This document shows positions 16,477-25,512 of a stretch of 64,000 nt of DNA, piece by piece; position 1 is the first letter of the stretch; each line of letters starts with the position of its first letter. This DNA comes from DAOULY01 sp034414595 (GTDB lineage: Bacteria > Chloroflexota > Dehalococcoidia > SZUA-161 > JAUWZY01), in contig DAOULY010000012.1 of NCBI GenBank assembly GCA_034414595.1, forward strand, positions 1 to 64,000, given 5' to 3'. The position numbers and the translations under genes are program-made. Below the pieces are notes generated by a model that worked only from the letters and a program-made list of their open reading frames with translations, was not told where the DNA came from and made no database searches.

Positions 16477-16767
16477 TTACCTGTTCTCCCCCGCGCCGTC
16501 TAATATGATTTTTCTCGGCCTGCCACCCATCGCCCCCCAAGCTCGTCGGTTAGCTTTTCCGAAGCGCATCGAGAGTTTGGCTTGGCCCTTCCTCCCCGCT
16601 GTCCGGTAATGGTCGACCCCATGACGGGCCAAGGTGGTCAGCCCTCCGAGACGACCAGCATCCCTGACCGTCAGATCACCCGCCTTGCGTTTAGTCTGCA
16701 CCCTAGGCGTTCGAGCTCTGACTTCCAAATCCACTACTAGCAGCCTATCCCTCAAATGGTTCATCAC
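16477..16767 (-). CDS. Unknown basic GGRPRK protein
   Basis: A 96-residue very basic protein, not recognised with certainty. Its second half has two similar glycine-rich units, DAGRLGGLTTLARHG and KANRRAWGAMGGRPRK, recalling small KGG-type repeat proteins of plasmids and phages. The first 35 residues may not be translated: the GTG/ATG pair at 16767/16764 has only a weak ribosome binding site, and starts further in are possible. It lies 82 bases upstream of the zinc-ribbon recombinase on the same strand. Confidence 0.45.
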   Translation of the reverse strand: MMNHLRDRLLVVDLEVRARTPRVQTKRKAGDLTVRDAGRLGGLTTLARHGVDHYRTAGRKGQAKLSMRFGKANRRAWGAMGGRPRKIILDGAGENR

Positions 16768-16881
16768 ACCCTGAATTTGGCGCGGGTGAATGCGTGCTAT
16801 ACACAGATATGGTAAGGTAAAATAGCAGGGTTGGCGATGAAAAAAAAGGCCAACCTAAAATTCCACAAGGAGGTGAGTGGG

Positions 16882-17637
16882 ATGAGGATACATTCCTATG
16901 AGAAGCGCCGGAATGCCTCGGTTATTACTCTTAGTCCTAGCTTTAAGGAAGCAGTTAAAATGCTGCGCTCAGAGTTAGGAATCCCTGCCGAAGGATTTAG
17001 AACCGCTCACGAAATGGCTGAGTGGTATAAGAGGCATCACGCAGAGAACACACAGGAGCCCTATAAACCTATGCCGCATTACTATTGGCACTTTCCCAAG
17101 GAATTTGTCGAGATGCTCGATTCCTTTTCCTATTCGGCACAACCTAGCAGAACAAACTACTACCCGGATGTACCTCTCGACCGTAGCGCAATGGACCTCA
17201 TACGGAGGTTCGATTTGCCAGAAGATGTTCTCGATAACGTTAAAAGCTTCATTTTGGGCGCACAAGGCCCACTGGGCATTAGCTCAGCCCTTCAGCTCAT
17301 CCTCGTTCCAGTAGACGAAGATGAGGAAGGGACTAAATATGTTGCTTTGGTTGCTGGCATAGATGAGTCAGCCACTAAGAAAGATTGGTTAGAGGTGTGG
17401 AATAGTATTGAGACCATTCTGCATCTGTCGGCGGCGACTAAGGCGCCCTATAAAAGGCCCATCGACAAAGTGCTTCTTCGTGATCTCTACTTCTGGGAGC
17501 AGGTCAAGGGAGGCAAGACTGCGAGGGAGGTTACCGACGACTGGACGGAATTACACCCTGAGGACAAGACGCTCGTTGAAGACACTGTGAGGAAAGGAGT
17601 TGACAGGATTGATAAGATTATGAAGACAGAGTTATAG
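16882..17637 (+). CDS. Unknown 251-residue protein
   Basis: Not recognised. The start is placed at ATG 16882, because AAGGAGGTG lies 6-8 bases before it; the frame is open 17 codons further up without such a site. The N-terminal 60 residues look helical (SPSFKEAVKMLRSELG, TAHEMAEWYKRHH), the centre is mixed, and the last 60 residues are helical and charged (KGGKTAREVTDDW, then DTVRKGVDRIDKI), resembling the end of some helix-turn-helix or phage packaging proteins. It is the only plus-strand gene within the accessory block and lies between the two recombinase genes. Confidence 0.6.
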   Translation: MRIHSYEKRRNASVITLSPSFKEAVKMLRSELGIPAEGFRTAHEMAEWYKRHHAENTQEPYKPMPHYYWHFPKEFVEMLDSFSYSAQPSRTNYYPDVPLDRSAMDLIRRFDLPEDVLDNVKSFILGAQGPLGISSALQLILVPVDEDEEGTKYVALVAGIDESATKKDWLEVWNSIETILHLSAATKAPYKRPIDKVLLRDLYFWEQVKGGKTAREVTDDWTELHPEDKTLVEDTVRKGVDRIDKIMKTEL

Positions 17638-17746
17638 TGCTTCATACCTTTCCTACTTTATCGCTAATAAGAGTCACATCAGTCGCAGCCAGAGCATGGC
17701 AAGAGCAAATGGCCACAACCTGAGTGTGTTGCAGCGTAACTGAGCA

Positions 17747-18727
17747 TTAGCCACCAAGCCAGTCTAGGGGACCCTTCCCATCGTATGCTTTCAGCGCGTC
17801 TTCTGCCTCAATGAACTGTGTATACCTCTCCACCATAGCTAGGGTTGAATGTCCTAATAGAAGTCTCGTGCCTTTCATATCTCGCGTGTGTCTCAAATAG
17901 GTGGTGGCAAAGGTGTGGCGCAATTTGTGAACAGAGCCCTTGACATGCTGAAGCCCAGCATCCCTCTTTAGCCGCCGAATTATTTGGCGAAAACCACCTA
18001 GTGCCATGGGCTTGCGCTCTTCGGTCAGCCACAGTTGGTCTTGAAAAGCTTCTGGGGGGCGCAGCATCAGGTAACGCCACAGAGCCTTCTTCGCCTGCGG
18101 CCCGAAGCCCACTATTCGCGCCTTACCACTCTTGCTATCTCGAACCAGCATCCTTCGCCTCTCCAAGTCCACGTCCTCCTGTCTGATCTTGTGCAATTCG
18201 TCGCATCGCATGCCGCTTTCCAGGAAGAGCAACAACACCGCCCGATCCCTCGCTGCCAGCATCTTTTGGCAAACTGTCTTGGCAGACTTCCATCTAAGGT
18301 CTAATACACTAAGCATACGCGCAATTTGTTCGGGACTATAGGGCTCTATCGGCGGATCCTTGGGTCGCTTCAGATAAATTCCGTCCAGAGGGTCATGCTC
18401 TACATAGCCCTCATTGATCGCCCAACGAAAGAAGCGCCGCAGAGACACGTAGTAAGGCCAGCGGGTACGTTCGGTGCGATGAAGTGGTCGAGAAGAACCG
18501 TTACCTCCCCTGGCAACCGTCCGCTCCTGCAATAAGTGATGAAAAAACGCCTGGATGTGGTGCCTGCTGATGAGGCGGATGTCACGAATGCCAGCAGCTT
18601 CAGCCCACGATAGGAATCGTTGCACGTTGCCGCAGTAGAACTCTACGGTCTTGGGACGTGAACTGACCTCCAACTCGTACCTGAATCCTTCGACTATCCA
18701 CCATCGACTTTTATCTTCCTGCACCAT
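17747..18727 (-). CDS. XerC/D-like tyrosine recombinase (integrase)
   Basis: A complete 326-residue tyrosine recombinase. An N-terminal core-binding domain (about residues 10-120, with SRPKTVEFYCGNVQRFLSW) precedes the catalytic domain: Arg in GMRCDELHKI, Lys in the DSKSGKAR hairpin, HKLRHTFAT, LGHST and the nucleophile in VERYTQF. The gene ends 104 bases before the 3' end of tRNA-Lys at its other side, the usual arrangement of an integrase beside its attachment site in a tRNA gene. It is therefore the likely integrase of the element that fills 12-18.8 kb, perhaps from 8.2 kb. The start at 18727 has no strong ribosome binding site. Confidence 0.92.
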   Translation of the reverse strand: MVQEDKSRWWIVEGFRYELEVSSRPKTVEFYCGNVQRFLSWAEAAGIRDIRLISRHHIQAFFHHLLQERTVARGGNGSSRPLHRTERTRWPYYVSLRRFFRWAINEGYVEHDPLDGIYLKRPKDPPIEPYSPEQIARMLSVLDLRWKSAKTVCQKMLAARDRAVLLLFLESGMRCDELHKIRQEDVDLERRRMLVRDSKSGKARIVGFGPQAKKALWRYLMLRPPEAFQDQLWLTEERKPMALGGFRQIIRRLKRDAGLQHVKGSVHKLRHTFATTYLRHTRDMKGTRLLLGHSTLAMVERYTQFIEAEDALKAYDGKGPLDWLGG

Positions 18728-18829
18728 TCGTTTTGGGGGCCCGCCCGGTGCAGTGTGTTTACACTACCTTTGATCTCTATTTGCCTTCAACCCTTGTTCA
18801 GTGGGCTCAGACATTATCTCCGCTATTTA

Positions 18830-18905
18830 TGGTAGGGCGCCGGGGACTCGAACCCCAAACCTACTGATTAAGAGTCAGTTGCTCTTCCGATTGAGCTAGC
18901 GCCCC
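18830..18905 (-). tRNA. tRNA-Lys(CUU)
   Basis: Cloverleaf on the minus strand: acceptor GGGGCGC/GCGCCCT, D arm with AGCTCAATCGG, anticodon stem CTGA/TCAG around the loop CTCTTAA with anticodon CTT, T arm with GGTTCGAGTCC, discriminator A and an encoded CCA (18830-18832). Reads AAG codons. Its 3' end faces the integrase gene at 17747-18727 and is the likely attachment site. Confidence 0.96.
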
Positions 18906-18994
18906 TTCTTCATCTTTGCTGCGGCATCAAATCGCCGCATTTCCTCGGGGATCAATGGTCAACCTGCCCATCCCCGTATCGGGTCAGCACTCTG

Positions 18995-19022
18995 ATTTTA
19001 ACATCTGGAGAGCGAATGTCAA
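18995..19022 (-). promoter_or_regulatory. Candidate promoter of tRNA-Lys
   Basis: On the minus strand: TTGACA, 16 bases, TAAAAT, about 90 bases upstream of the tRNA 5' end. A GCGGC/GCCGC hairpin lies between the promoter and the tRNA. Confidence 0.45.
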
Positions 19023-19111
19023 TCTGCCCTGCCGCAAGGCATAACCGGATAACCCACATGCCGGCAGTTCAAAGCCTTAAAGATGACCGAAACCCAAGCA
19101 GAGAGTAGCCA

Positions 19112-19140
19112 TTGCTTCCAACATCACGGTTCTTTATAAT
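19112..19140 (+). promoter_or_regulatory. Promoter of the CocE-like hydrolase
   Basis: TTGCTT, 17 bases, TATAAT, ending 53 bases before the start codon of the hydrolase gene. Confidence 0.5.
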
Positions 19141-19193
19141 CTTGGCTAACCAAGAGACAAACAAAGACAAATAGTAAAGGGGAGGAGAATACA

Positions 19194-20963
19194 ATGGCCA
19201 AATCTACCAGAAAGGCTGCTAAGAAAGAGGGATCACAGCCCATTTACAAGGTCAAGTATTTAGGCGAGATCATGATACCCATGCGCGATGGGGTACGTCT
19301 GGCCGCTGATATTTTTGTGCCTGACGCCGCTGGCAAGGTTCCGGCGTTGATGGCCTACGCCGTTTGGAGCAAAGAAACGTCATCACACTTGCAATGGTCG
19401 CTACCGCCGCAACCTTACTACCAGACTTTAGTATGGGACGGCACGATCGAGGGAGGGTGCTCCCACTACCTCGTGCCCAGGGGTTATGCCCATGTCATAG
19501 CCCAGCCCAGGGGCATTGGCCACTCAGAAGGAGTAATGGACAAGGACGATGAAATGGATGGCTATGACCTCATAGAGTGGATTGCACGGCAACCCTGGTG
19601 TGATGGCAATGTGGGGACGATAGGGATATCTGCCTTCGGATATTCACAGCTGCGCATAGCTGTAACGCAGCCGCCACATCTGAGATGCATCATGCCCCTT
19701 AATGCTATGTGCGATGTATATCGCGACGGGCCCTACGCAGCTGGCATACTTCATACATTCTTCTTCTATCTGGGTGCAGTCTATCTTGCTGTGCACACTG
19801 TTGACCCTGAGCACAGGGCGGAACAGCAACGCTTGGCGCGGGAGGCAATAGCCAATCCTGACAACCCGGATATCTACCCGGTAAGGGATATCATGATGCA
19901 CTCGGAGATATACAATGTCCTGGTTCATCCTCAGCTCTCCGATACAAGCTGGGGGCTTTTTGACTACATGATGCATCCCTACGACGGGCCATTCTACCGG
20001 GAAAGGTCGCCCAAGTACCGCCTCGATGATATCAAGGTCCCGGCCTATGTTGGTGACGAGTGGCGCACATACAATTACGGGTTCCTAACGGGAGCGTTTC
20101 GAAGCTATGCTGGATTGAAAGTGCCCAAAAAGCTAATGCTCCTACCCGGTCGTATAGAACGCCCCATGATGGCGGTAGACCCTGACCTGACAAAGCGACC
20201 ATTCGCCGGGTACGCCGATGAGACGATAAGGTGGTGTGACTACTGGCTTAAGAGCATCGACACCGGTATTATGGATGAGCCGCCGATCAAGATCTTTACC
20301 ATGCAGGACTGCGACCCCTATGCTGGCACGTGGCACTTGGAGAATGAGTGGCCACTGGCAAGGACCAGATGGACAAAATTTTACCTTCATACCTATGAAC
20401 GTCTATCTACTGAGCCACCAGGAGTTGCATATACTATTCCTGATAGCTTCGTTCAGGGGCCGATCACCATCACCAACAAAATAGAGTCCTGCAAGTACCA
20501 GACTGGGCCACTGCCTGAAGATTTGACCATCACCGGCCCCATCGCCCTGAAGCTTTATGCTTCCATAGACACCGAGGACGATAACTGGATAGTCGGCCTC
20601 AGCGATGTAGCTCCGGATGGCAGGAAGATGGAGCTGACCAGGGGCTACCTTAAGTGCTCACATAGAGCCATTGACCGGAGTAAGTCGAAACCCTGGCAAC
20701 CATATCACATTCACACAAAAGAGTCGGTGGAGAGGATTCAACCGGGCAAGATATATGAATATGATATCGAGATCCGGCCGACCTCAAATAAGTTCCTAGC
20801 AGGGCACAGGATCGAGCTGGAGATTATGAGCATGTCTGCACCTACTCAGAGGATCGCCTTCGGAGCTTCGTCATTTCACATGTGCTCTAATCATGTATGC
20901 TGCCATAAGGTCTACCGCGACCCGGAAAACCCGTCGCACCTGCTGTTACCAGTGATTCCCTGA
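19194..20963 (+). CDS. CocE/NonD family (S15) hydrolase
   Basis: A 589-residue alpha/beta hydrolase of the X-Pro dipeptidyl-peptidase/cocaine-esterase group, which cleaves esters or acyl-amino bonds. The N-terminal part has RDGVRLAADIFVP near residue 32 and the nucleophile in GTIGISAFGYSQ (about 142-153), where the usual G-x-S-Y-x-G reads GISAFG. The C-terminal 200 residues form the typical jelly roll (TGPIALKLYASID, then HRIELEIMSMS). GGGAGGAG precedes the ATG. No signal peptide, so it should act in the cytoplasm. It is a single gene with its own promoter and converges on nadE with only 16 bases between them. The substrate is unknown. Confidence 0.88.
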   Translation: MAKSTRKAAKKEGSQPIYKVKYLGEIMIPMRDGVRLAADIFVPDAAGKVPALMAYAVWSKETSSHLQWSLPPQPYYQTLVWDGTIEGGCSHYLVPRGYAHVIAQPRGIGHSEGVMDKDDEMDGYDLIEWIARQPWCDGNVGTIGISAFGYSQLRIAVTQPPHLRCIMPLNAMCDVYRDGPYAAGILHTFFFYLGAVYLAVHTVDPEHRAEQQRLAREAIANPDNPDIYPVRDIMMHSEIYNVLVHPQLSDTSWGLFDYMMHPYDGPFYRERSPKYRLDDIKVPAYVGDEWRTYNYGFLTGAFRSYAGLKVPKKLMLLPGRIERPMMAVDPDLTKRPFAGYADETIRWCDYWLKSIDTGIMDEPPIKIFTMQDCDPYAGTWHLENEWPLARTRWTKFYLHTYERLSTEPPGVAYTIPDSFVQGPITITNKIESCKYQTGPLPEDLTITGPIALKLYASIDTEDDNWIVGLSDVAPDGRKMELTRGYLKCSHRAIDRSKSKPWQPYHIHTKESVERIQPGKIYEYDIEIRPTSNKFLAGHRIELEIMSMSAPTQRIAFGASSFHMCSNHVCCHKVYRDPENPSHLLLPVIP

Positions 20964-20979
20964 GAATAGAGCCGTTGTT

Positions 20980-22716
20980 CTAGCATCCCTTGAACCGATT
21001 GGTGATAGGCAGTCTCCGGTCTCGACCGAAGGCCCTGGGGGTTATCTTGATCCCCAGCGGTGCCTGACGGCGCTTGTACTCGCTTGTGTCCACAAGTCGG
21101 GCAGCCCGCTTGACCACTTCCTCATCCATTCCCGCAGCAACGATCTGCTCCACGCTCCTGTCCTCCTCAACATAGGCCTCCAACACTGGATCAAGCAGTT
21201 CATAAGCAGGCAGAGAGTCGCTATCCTTTTGTTCCGGCCTCAGCTCAGCCGAGGGTACCTTATCTATGATGGTGGCAGGTATCAGTTCCGAGCCCGCCAA
21301 CTGGTTTCGGTACCTGGAGAGTTCATAGACCATAATCTTGGGCACATCCTTGATCACAGCGAATCCCCCAGCCATGTCCCCATAAAGCGTGGTGTAGCCG
21401 GTGGCCGTCTCGCTTTTATTACCCGTGGTCAAGACCAGCCAGCCGAACTTATTGGACAGGGCCATGAGAATGTTGCCCCTGATTCGCGCCTGAATATTCT
21501 CCTCGGCTACATTGGGCTCGGTCCCGGCAAAACTTTCAGCCAGCACGTCCAGATAAGCCTGGAACACCGGTTCAATGGGGACGGTTATAAGCTCCATGCC
21601 CAAGTTTTGAGCCAGCAGCTGGGCATCCGACCTGCTGCCGGGAGAGGAATACCTGGAAGGCATGGAAACGCCAACCACGTTCGCCGGCCCCAGAGCATCA
21701 ACTGCGATAGCTGCCACCAGACTGGAGTCTACGCCACCGGAAAGGCCGATCAGCACCTTTTGGAAACCATTCTTTCGGATATAGTCCTGCGTGCCCAGCA
21801 CCAGCGCGTCATAGACCTCGCCGGGAAGACCGCGCAATTGAATCTGCCTTGGCTCCAGTGGTGGCTTTGAAGTACTGACAGGCGTTTCGGAGACCACTGT
21901 CTTCACCGCCGGCCATCGCTGCGCTTCCAGCAGCAGCGCTTCTTTTCTCCATCTCGGGTCGTGAAGGCGCGTCCGAAACACAGCCTCCACATCAAGATCG
22001 ACCACTATCAGGTCTTCCTCAAACAGTTTACCCCGCGCTATCAGCCTTCCCTTCTCATCCAGCACCATGCTGTTGCCAGCGAAGACCAGCTCATCCTGTC
22101 CCCCCACCAGGTTGTTGTGGGCCACAATGGCCACGTTGTCCGAGGCACGGGTTCCCAGCATACGCTCCATGAAGTCACGCCTCCCCGCATGGTATGGCGA
22201 GGCGCTGATGTTCACTATGACCTCAGCCCCAGTATAAGCCTGCACCGTTGCCGGTCCGCCCTCGTACCAGATGTCTTCACAGACATTGATGCCCACAGCA
22301 ACACCAGCTATTACATACACCAGACATTCTCTGCCCGCCTGAAAGTAGCGATTTTCATCGAAAACCCCGTAGTTGGGCAGGTAGATCTTGTGATAGACGC
22401 CAGCAAGTTTCCCGTCGTGGATCACCGCAGCAGCATTGTAGATGTCCTCTTCAGCATCGACAAAACCAAGCACAACGGTTATACCGGAGGACTGCTTTAC
22501 GACTCGGTCGAGAGAGTTCAGGTTCTCCTCGATGAACTGGGGCTTGAGCAAGAGGTCCTCTGGGGGATAGCCACAGATAGCAAGCTCGGGAAAGGTAAGG
22601 AGGTCGACACCCAAAGACCTAGCCTTGGCGACATCTTCGATGATCTTCTCCGTGTTGCCGGCAAGATCGCCCACCGTGGCATTGATCTGACCCATGCCAA
22701 TCCGCAGTCTGCGCAT
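20980..22716 (-). CDS. nadE: Glutamine-dependent NAD+ synthetase
   Basis: A 578-residue two-domain enzyme that makes NAD from deamido-NAD, ATP and glutamine, the last step of NAD synthesis. The N-terminal nitrilase-type glutaminase carries its triad: Glu in FPELAICGYP, Lys in YHKIYLPN and Cys in GINVCEDIW (near residue 146). The C-terminal ammonia-dependent synthetase has the PP-loop GLSGGVDSS (near 323-331) and TTGNKSE. GGAGAGG precedes the ATG. Length and domain order are normal. It is transcribed alone. Confidence 0.96.
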   Translation of the reverse strand: MRRLRIGMGQINATVGDLAGNTEKIIEDVAKARSLGVDLLTFPELAICGYPPEDLLLKPQFIEENLNSLDRVVKQSSGITVVLGFVDAEEDIYNAAAVIHDGKLAGVYHKIYLPNYGVFDENRYFQAGRECLVYVIAGVAVGINVCEDIWYEGGPATVQAYTGAEVIVNISASPYHAGRRDFMERMLGTRASDNVAIVAHNNLVGGQDELVFAGNSMVLDEKGRLIARGKLFEEDLIVVDLDVEAVFRTRLHDPRWRKEALLLEAQRWPAVKTVVSETPVSTSKPPLEPRQIQLRGLPGEVYDALVLGTQDYIRKNGFQKVLIGLSGGVDSSLVAAIAVDALGPANVVGVSMPSRYSSPGSRSDAQLLAQNLGMELITVPIEPVFQAYLDVLAESFAGTEPNVAEENIQARIRGNILMALSNKFGWLVLTTGNKSETATGYTTLYGDMAGGFAVIKDVPKIMVYELSRYRNQLAGSELIPATIIDKVPSAELRPEQKDSDSLPAYELLDPVLEAYVEEDRSVEQIVAAGMDEEVVKRAARLVDTSEYKRRQAPLGIKITPRAFGRDRRLPITNRFKGC

Positions 22717-22819
22717 ACTTACCTCTCCATAGATGTAAATATATTTCTTATCACAAGATAGGCCTGTGGCACCTCGCTGTCAAGCCTGCTCGGAAAGCAT
22801 CACAGTATTAACATATACT

Positions 22820-23155
22820 GTGTATTACTATCATAGCACAAAACGGGGGTTCCAAAGGCTGACAAACAACTCGGGGCAGTCGCTCTGGCCCGTGCTGGCA
22901 GTGAGCAACAATCTACTGCATCTCCTGTGGGCTGACGACCGCGACGGGACCGAGGCTCTGTACTATGCGTTCTCTTCCGATGGGGGCGACAGCTGGAGTG
23001 TGGAAACAAGGCTCGCGGACTGCATCGCTCTATCTCAGCTGATGGGGGCCCATCCAATCATGGTGACGGACTCATACATATATGTCGTGTTCAGCGATGA
23101 CCGCAGCGGAGCAAACGAGATCTACTACAAACGGGGTACTATTTCCTTCCAGTAG
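22820..23155 (+). pseudogene. Fragment of a BNR/Asp-box repeat protein
   Basis: The frame contains FQRLTNNSGQSLWP, LHLLWADDRDG, SSDGGDSWS (an Asp-box) and FSDDRSGANEIYYKR, the typical repeating pattern of sialidase-like beta-propeller proteins. Only about one and a half blades are left: no signal peptide, no ribosome binding site, and the open frame runs back into the nadE promoter region. It is best read as the remnant of a larger secreted protein. Confidence 0.6.
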
Positions 23156-23190
23156 GAGCGCATCTTTTCAGGTGAGATCTGGCTGGTAGC

Positions 23191-23505
23191 TCACCAGCCC
23201 CGGCGTTTTCCTCCACCACCACCGAAGCCACCTCTCCCGCCACCGCCACCCCTCCTGCCTTCTGTGCGAGGGCGCGCCTCACCGACATCAAGCTCCCGGC
23301 CTTTCAGCGATTTCCCCTTGAGCCCGTCGATCGCAGCTTTTCCCTCGTCATTGGTCGCCATCTCGACAAACCCAAATCCCCTCGACTGGCCGCTATACCT
23401 GTCCTTTATTATCTTCGCAGATGTCACTTCACCAAATGCCTCGAATTCCTGCCGCAGTTCCTCCTCGGTGACGTCACGCGATAGATTGCCCACATAGATA
23501 TTCAT
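23191..23505 (-). CDS. RRM RNA-binding protein
   Basis: A 104-residue protein of the bacterial RNP-1 type found in cyanobacteria, Chloroflexota and others. One RNA recognition motif fills residues 1-78: RNP2 is IYVGNL at the start and RNP1 is RGFGFVEM near 44-51. A short glycine/arginine-rich tail follows. AGGAG lies 5 bases before the ATG at 23505, which sets the start; a GTG two codons up overlaps that site. Binds single-stranded RNA, probably as a cold or stress adaptor. The zinc-ribbon gene lies 88 bases upstream on the same strand; the two may be co-expressed. Confidence 0.93.
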   Translation of the reverse strand: MNIYVGNLSRDVTEEELRQEFEAFGEVTSAKIIKDRYSGQSRGFGFVEMATNDEGKAAIDGLKGKSLKGRELDVGEARPRTEGRRGGGGGRGGFGGGGGKRRGW

Positions 23506-23593
23506 AGCCACTCCTTTCCCAAAACCTCTCCCCCATTTAGCTAGCGGAGGTCGAGACTAATCCCGGCCTCCGCCAGATCACAGTCAGAATTTT

Positions 23594-23908
23594 TTACCGG
23601 TTGTTCAATCTGACCTTTTCGTAACAACTACTGCAATAGACCGGCCTGCCTTCCCGAGGCTGGAACGGTACTTGCGTCTCGACGCCACATTCAGCACACA
23701 CTGCGGGGAACATCTCACGTCTGCGCCCATAGCCACCACCGTAGCTGCTGTTTCCGTAGCGCTGCGCTTTCCTCGCTTGGCGGCAGGACGGACAGCGCTT
23801 AGGCTCATTGGCATAGCCTTTAGAGGCAAAGAACTCTTGCTCTTCGGCGCTGAATGTGAATGTATCCCCACAATCGAGACATTGTAGAGACTTGTCCACA
23901 AAGCCCAT
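23594..23908 (-). CDS. Two-zinc-ribbon protein
   Basis: A 104-residue protein with two zinc ribbons joined by a glycine/arginine/tyrosine-rich linker: CLDCGDTF with CPSC (residues 9-42), and CAECGVET with CSSC (about 71-95). This is the zf-trcl plus CxxC arrangement seen in many anaerobes, including Dehalococcoidia; its function is not established, though an RNA or ribosome role fits the composition. AAAGGAGGT precedes the ATG. It lies directly upstream of the RRM gene on the same strand. Confidence 0.85.
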   Translation of the reverse strand: MGFVDKSLQCLDCGDTFTFSAEEQEFFASKGYANEPKRCPSCRQARKAQRYGNSSYGGGYGRRREMFPAVCAECGVETQVPFQPREGRPVYCSSCYEKVRLNNR

Positions 23909-24289
23909 CGGATGACCTCCTTTCCTATATATTTGGTTAAGTCCCAGTCACCCTAAGCCTGTGGACAGTTCACGAGGAAATCAACAGGGGTGGTAACTTG
24001 CACTATTAACCGAGACAGTAGTATACAGCAGAATTTACTTTCTGTCAAGCGGAAGCAAAGCCCACGGGCTTCGAGGCCGAAGAAGCAACAGCCTATTACA
24101 GAATCAGCATGCAATCAGCGGTGCTGCGGCTATGACACGAGATGGCTTCCATCTCTAATCCGGTGTTGACTCGAACTGGCCGCCCGACGGCTTAGGTTCA
24201 CCCTACCCCATTTTCGCGCTACCTGTCGCCCCTGAACCATCCGATCTTCACTAACTAGGAAGTCGGCTCCAGCAAGTTGTCAGGCGGCC
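23909..24289. other. Intergenic, no gene seen
   Basis: About 380 bases with no recognised gene, RNA or strong hairpin. It separates the zinc-ribbon gene from the unknown gene at 24290-25399; both are on the minus strand. Confidence 0.4.
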
Positions 24290-25399
24290 CTAGTGCAAGG
24301 TGATCAGCCGGAGAGATTTCTTCGCAGGGATGTACTCTAGAGCGACCATGGTTCGGACTGGTGAAGATTCAGATGAAACATCGGAAGGTAGTACTTCGAG
24401 CAAAATGTCGAACTTGGTGGTCCCATGCAGGTCGTCATGACGCAGGTTGTAAATGTAGTTGGAATCTATCTTCTCTCGAATCAGGGTCGCCAAATCTGCG
24501 GGTGCATTCTTCGCTAGGCCCACGCGCTTCAAAGTGCCTATTTTCCTATTCAAGAGGTACTGGAACTTCTCTGGCTCCACTTGGATGGCTAGACCAGAGA
24601 GTGGCATGGGATCAGTGCTTATAGCGTTGAGCGAGAATTCTGTATCGGTTTCAAAGCCGCGGAAGGTGGAACGTTCAATCTTGTATGAAAGGAACAGATC
24701 GAATAGTGATGACTGGAGACTCCTGCAAGTGAAACCGCTTTTCTCATAGGGATATCCAGAAATGTTGACATCTTCCTCGTTGTCGCGGTCATCCTCATGA
24801 CCCATGATGATGTACTTGCGGTGCTTCAGACAGCAATTCACGAGGATACTAGATAAGTAGGCCTTTAGTGGGGAGGAAATCGTGAGGTCAACGAGCCCAA
24901 CGTAGGGTTTGTAGCCAGACAATCCCGTATGGAATGACGCGACCATCGAATCGCTGAGATTGTTGACGTAAACAAAGTAGAACTGGGTGCTATGACGATA
25001 GTCCAAGTCACCTGCGAGGTCTAGGTGGCGTGCGAGCATTCGAAAGAGGCTTTCCTGGTGTTGGTTGTCTCCTAGAAAGTCCCCCACCAGAACACTATGG
25101 TTGCTGCTGTCTGGGAAGAGAGGGATGATCTTGGTGTGGATTGGGAGTCCGTACCATGTATCTGGAATGCGCGTAGTGTCGAAGACCATTGCGACTTCGC
25201 GTCTTTTCGGATTGGGCACGAGGGCGGTTCTCAAGTCGCTATACGCAATCCCTTTTTTCAAGAGTATCTGCTCGGTCTGAGCAAGCATCCCCCGGATTTG
25301 CACGAGCATGGGGGCTGGCCCTAGTTGGAAGTAGTCGCGGACCACCTCCAACATGATGTTGTCCCTTGCGTTAAGGGTGTGGATGCTCAAGTTTGTCAT
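24290..25399 (-). CDS. Unknown 369-residue protein
   Basis: Not recognised. No signal peptide or membrane helix is visible. It is mixed alpha/beta with segments such as ALVPNPKRREVAMVFDT, IIPLFPDSSNHSVLVGDFLG, YFVYVNNLSDSMV and YIIMGHEDDRDNEEDV. The start overlaps the end of a 40-codon frame (25371-25493) by 29 bases, so its translation is probably coupled to that leader peptide or small protein, which has the good ribosome binding site. It has no co-directional partner downstream within 380 bases. Its base composition and lone position suggest recent acquisition, but this is inference. Confidence 0.6.
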   Translation of the reverse strand: MTNLSIHTLNARDNIMLEVVRDYFQLGPAPMLVQIRGMLAQTEQILLKKGIAYSDLRTALVPNPKRREVAMVFDTTRIPDTWYGLPIHTKIIPLFPDSSNHSVLVGDFLGDNQHQESLFRMLARHLDLAGDLDYRHSTQFYFVYVNNLSDSMVASFHTGLSGYKPYVGLVDLTISSPLKAYLSSILVNCCLKHRKYIIMGHEDDRDNEEDVNISGYPYEKSGFTCRSLQSSLFDLFLSYKIERSTFRGFETDTEFSLNAISTDPMPLSGLAIQVEPEKFQYLLNRKIGTLKRVGLAKNAPADLATLIREKIDSNYIYNLRHDDLHGTTKFDILLEVLPSDVSSESSPVRTMVALEYIPAKKSLRLITLH

Positions 25400-25493
25400 T
25401 TGGGCAGATGGCGACCGCTAGATGCCGCGTCTCCAGCTCCTGGTCAGGTTGCTGGTCAACGATGTAACTGACAAGGGCCCTTATGTCAGGCAT
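25371..25493 (-). CDS. Small leader ORF coupled to 24290-25399
   Basis: A 40-codon frame (starts MPDIRALVSYIVDQQPDQ) with AAGGAGG 7-8 bases before its ATG. It overlaps the start of the 369-residue gene in another frame. It may be a real small protein, with its stop and the next start arranged for coupled translation. Confidence 0.55.
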   Translation of the reverse strand: MPDIRALVSYIVDQQPDQELETRHLAVAICPNDKLEHPHP

Positions 25494-25512
25494 CGACAGC
25501 CTCCTTTGCTTG

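Larger units (their letters stand above)
11206..18829. mobile_element. Probable integrative element ending at tRNA-Lys
   Basis: The span combines two tyrosine recombinases, small unknown genes, a duplicated non-coding block and a riboswitch-led unknown operon, and it abuts the encoded CCA end of tRNA-Lys. The right border is set by the tRNA 3' end. The left border is not certain: no second copy of the tRNA 3' sequence was found by eye in the window, and the excisionase-like gene at 8224-8418 could belong to the element. Confidence 0.45.

Noticed and set aside
21229..22761. Long plus-strand frames opposite nadE
   Set aside because: They are shadows of the nadE coding strand, with low-complexity composition and no motifs or ribosome binding sites.
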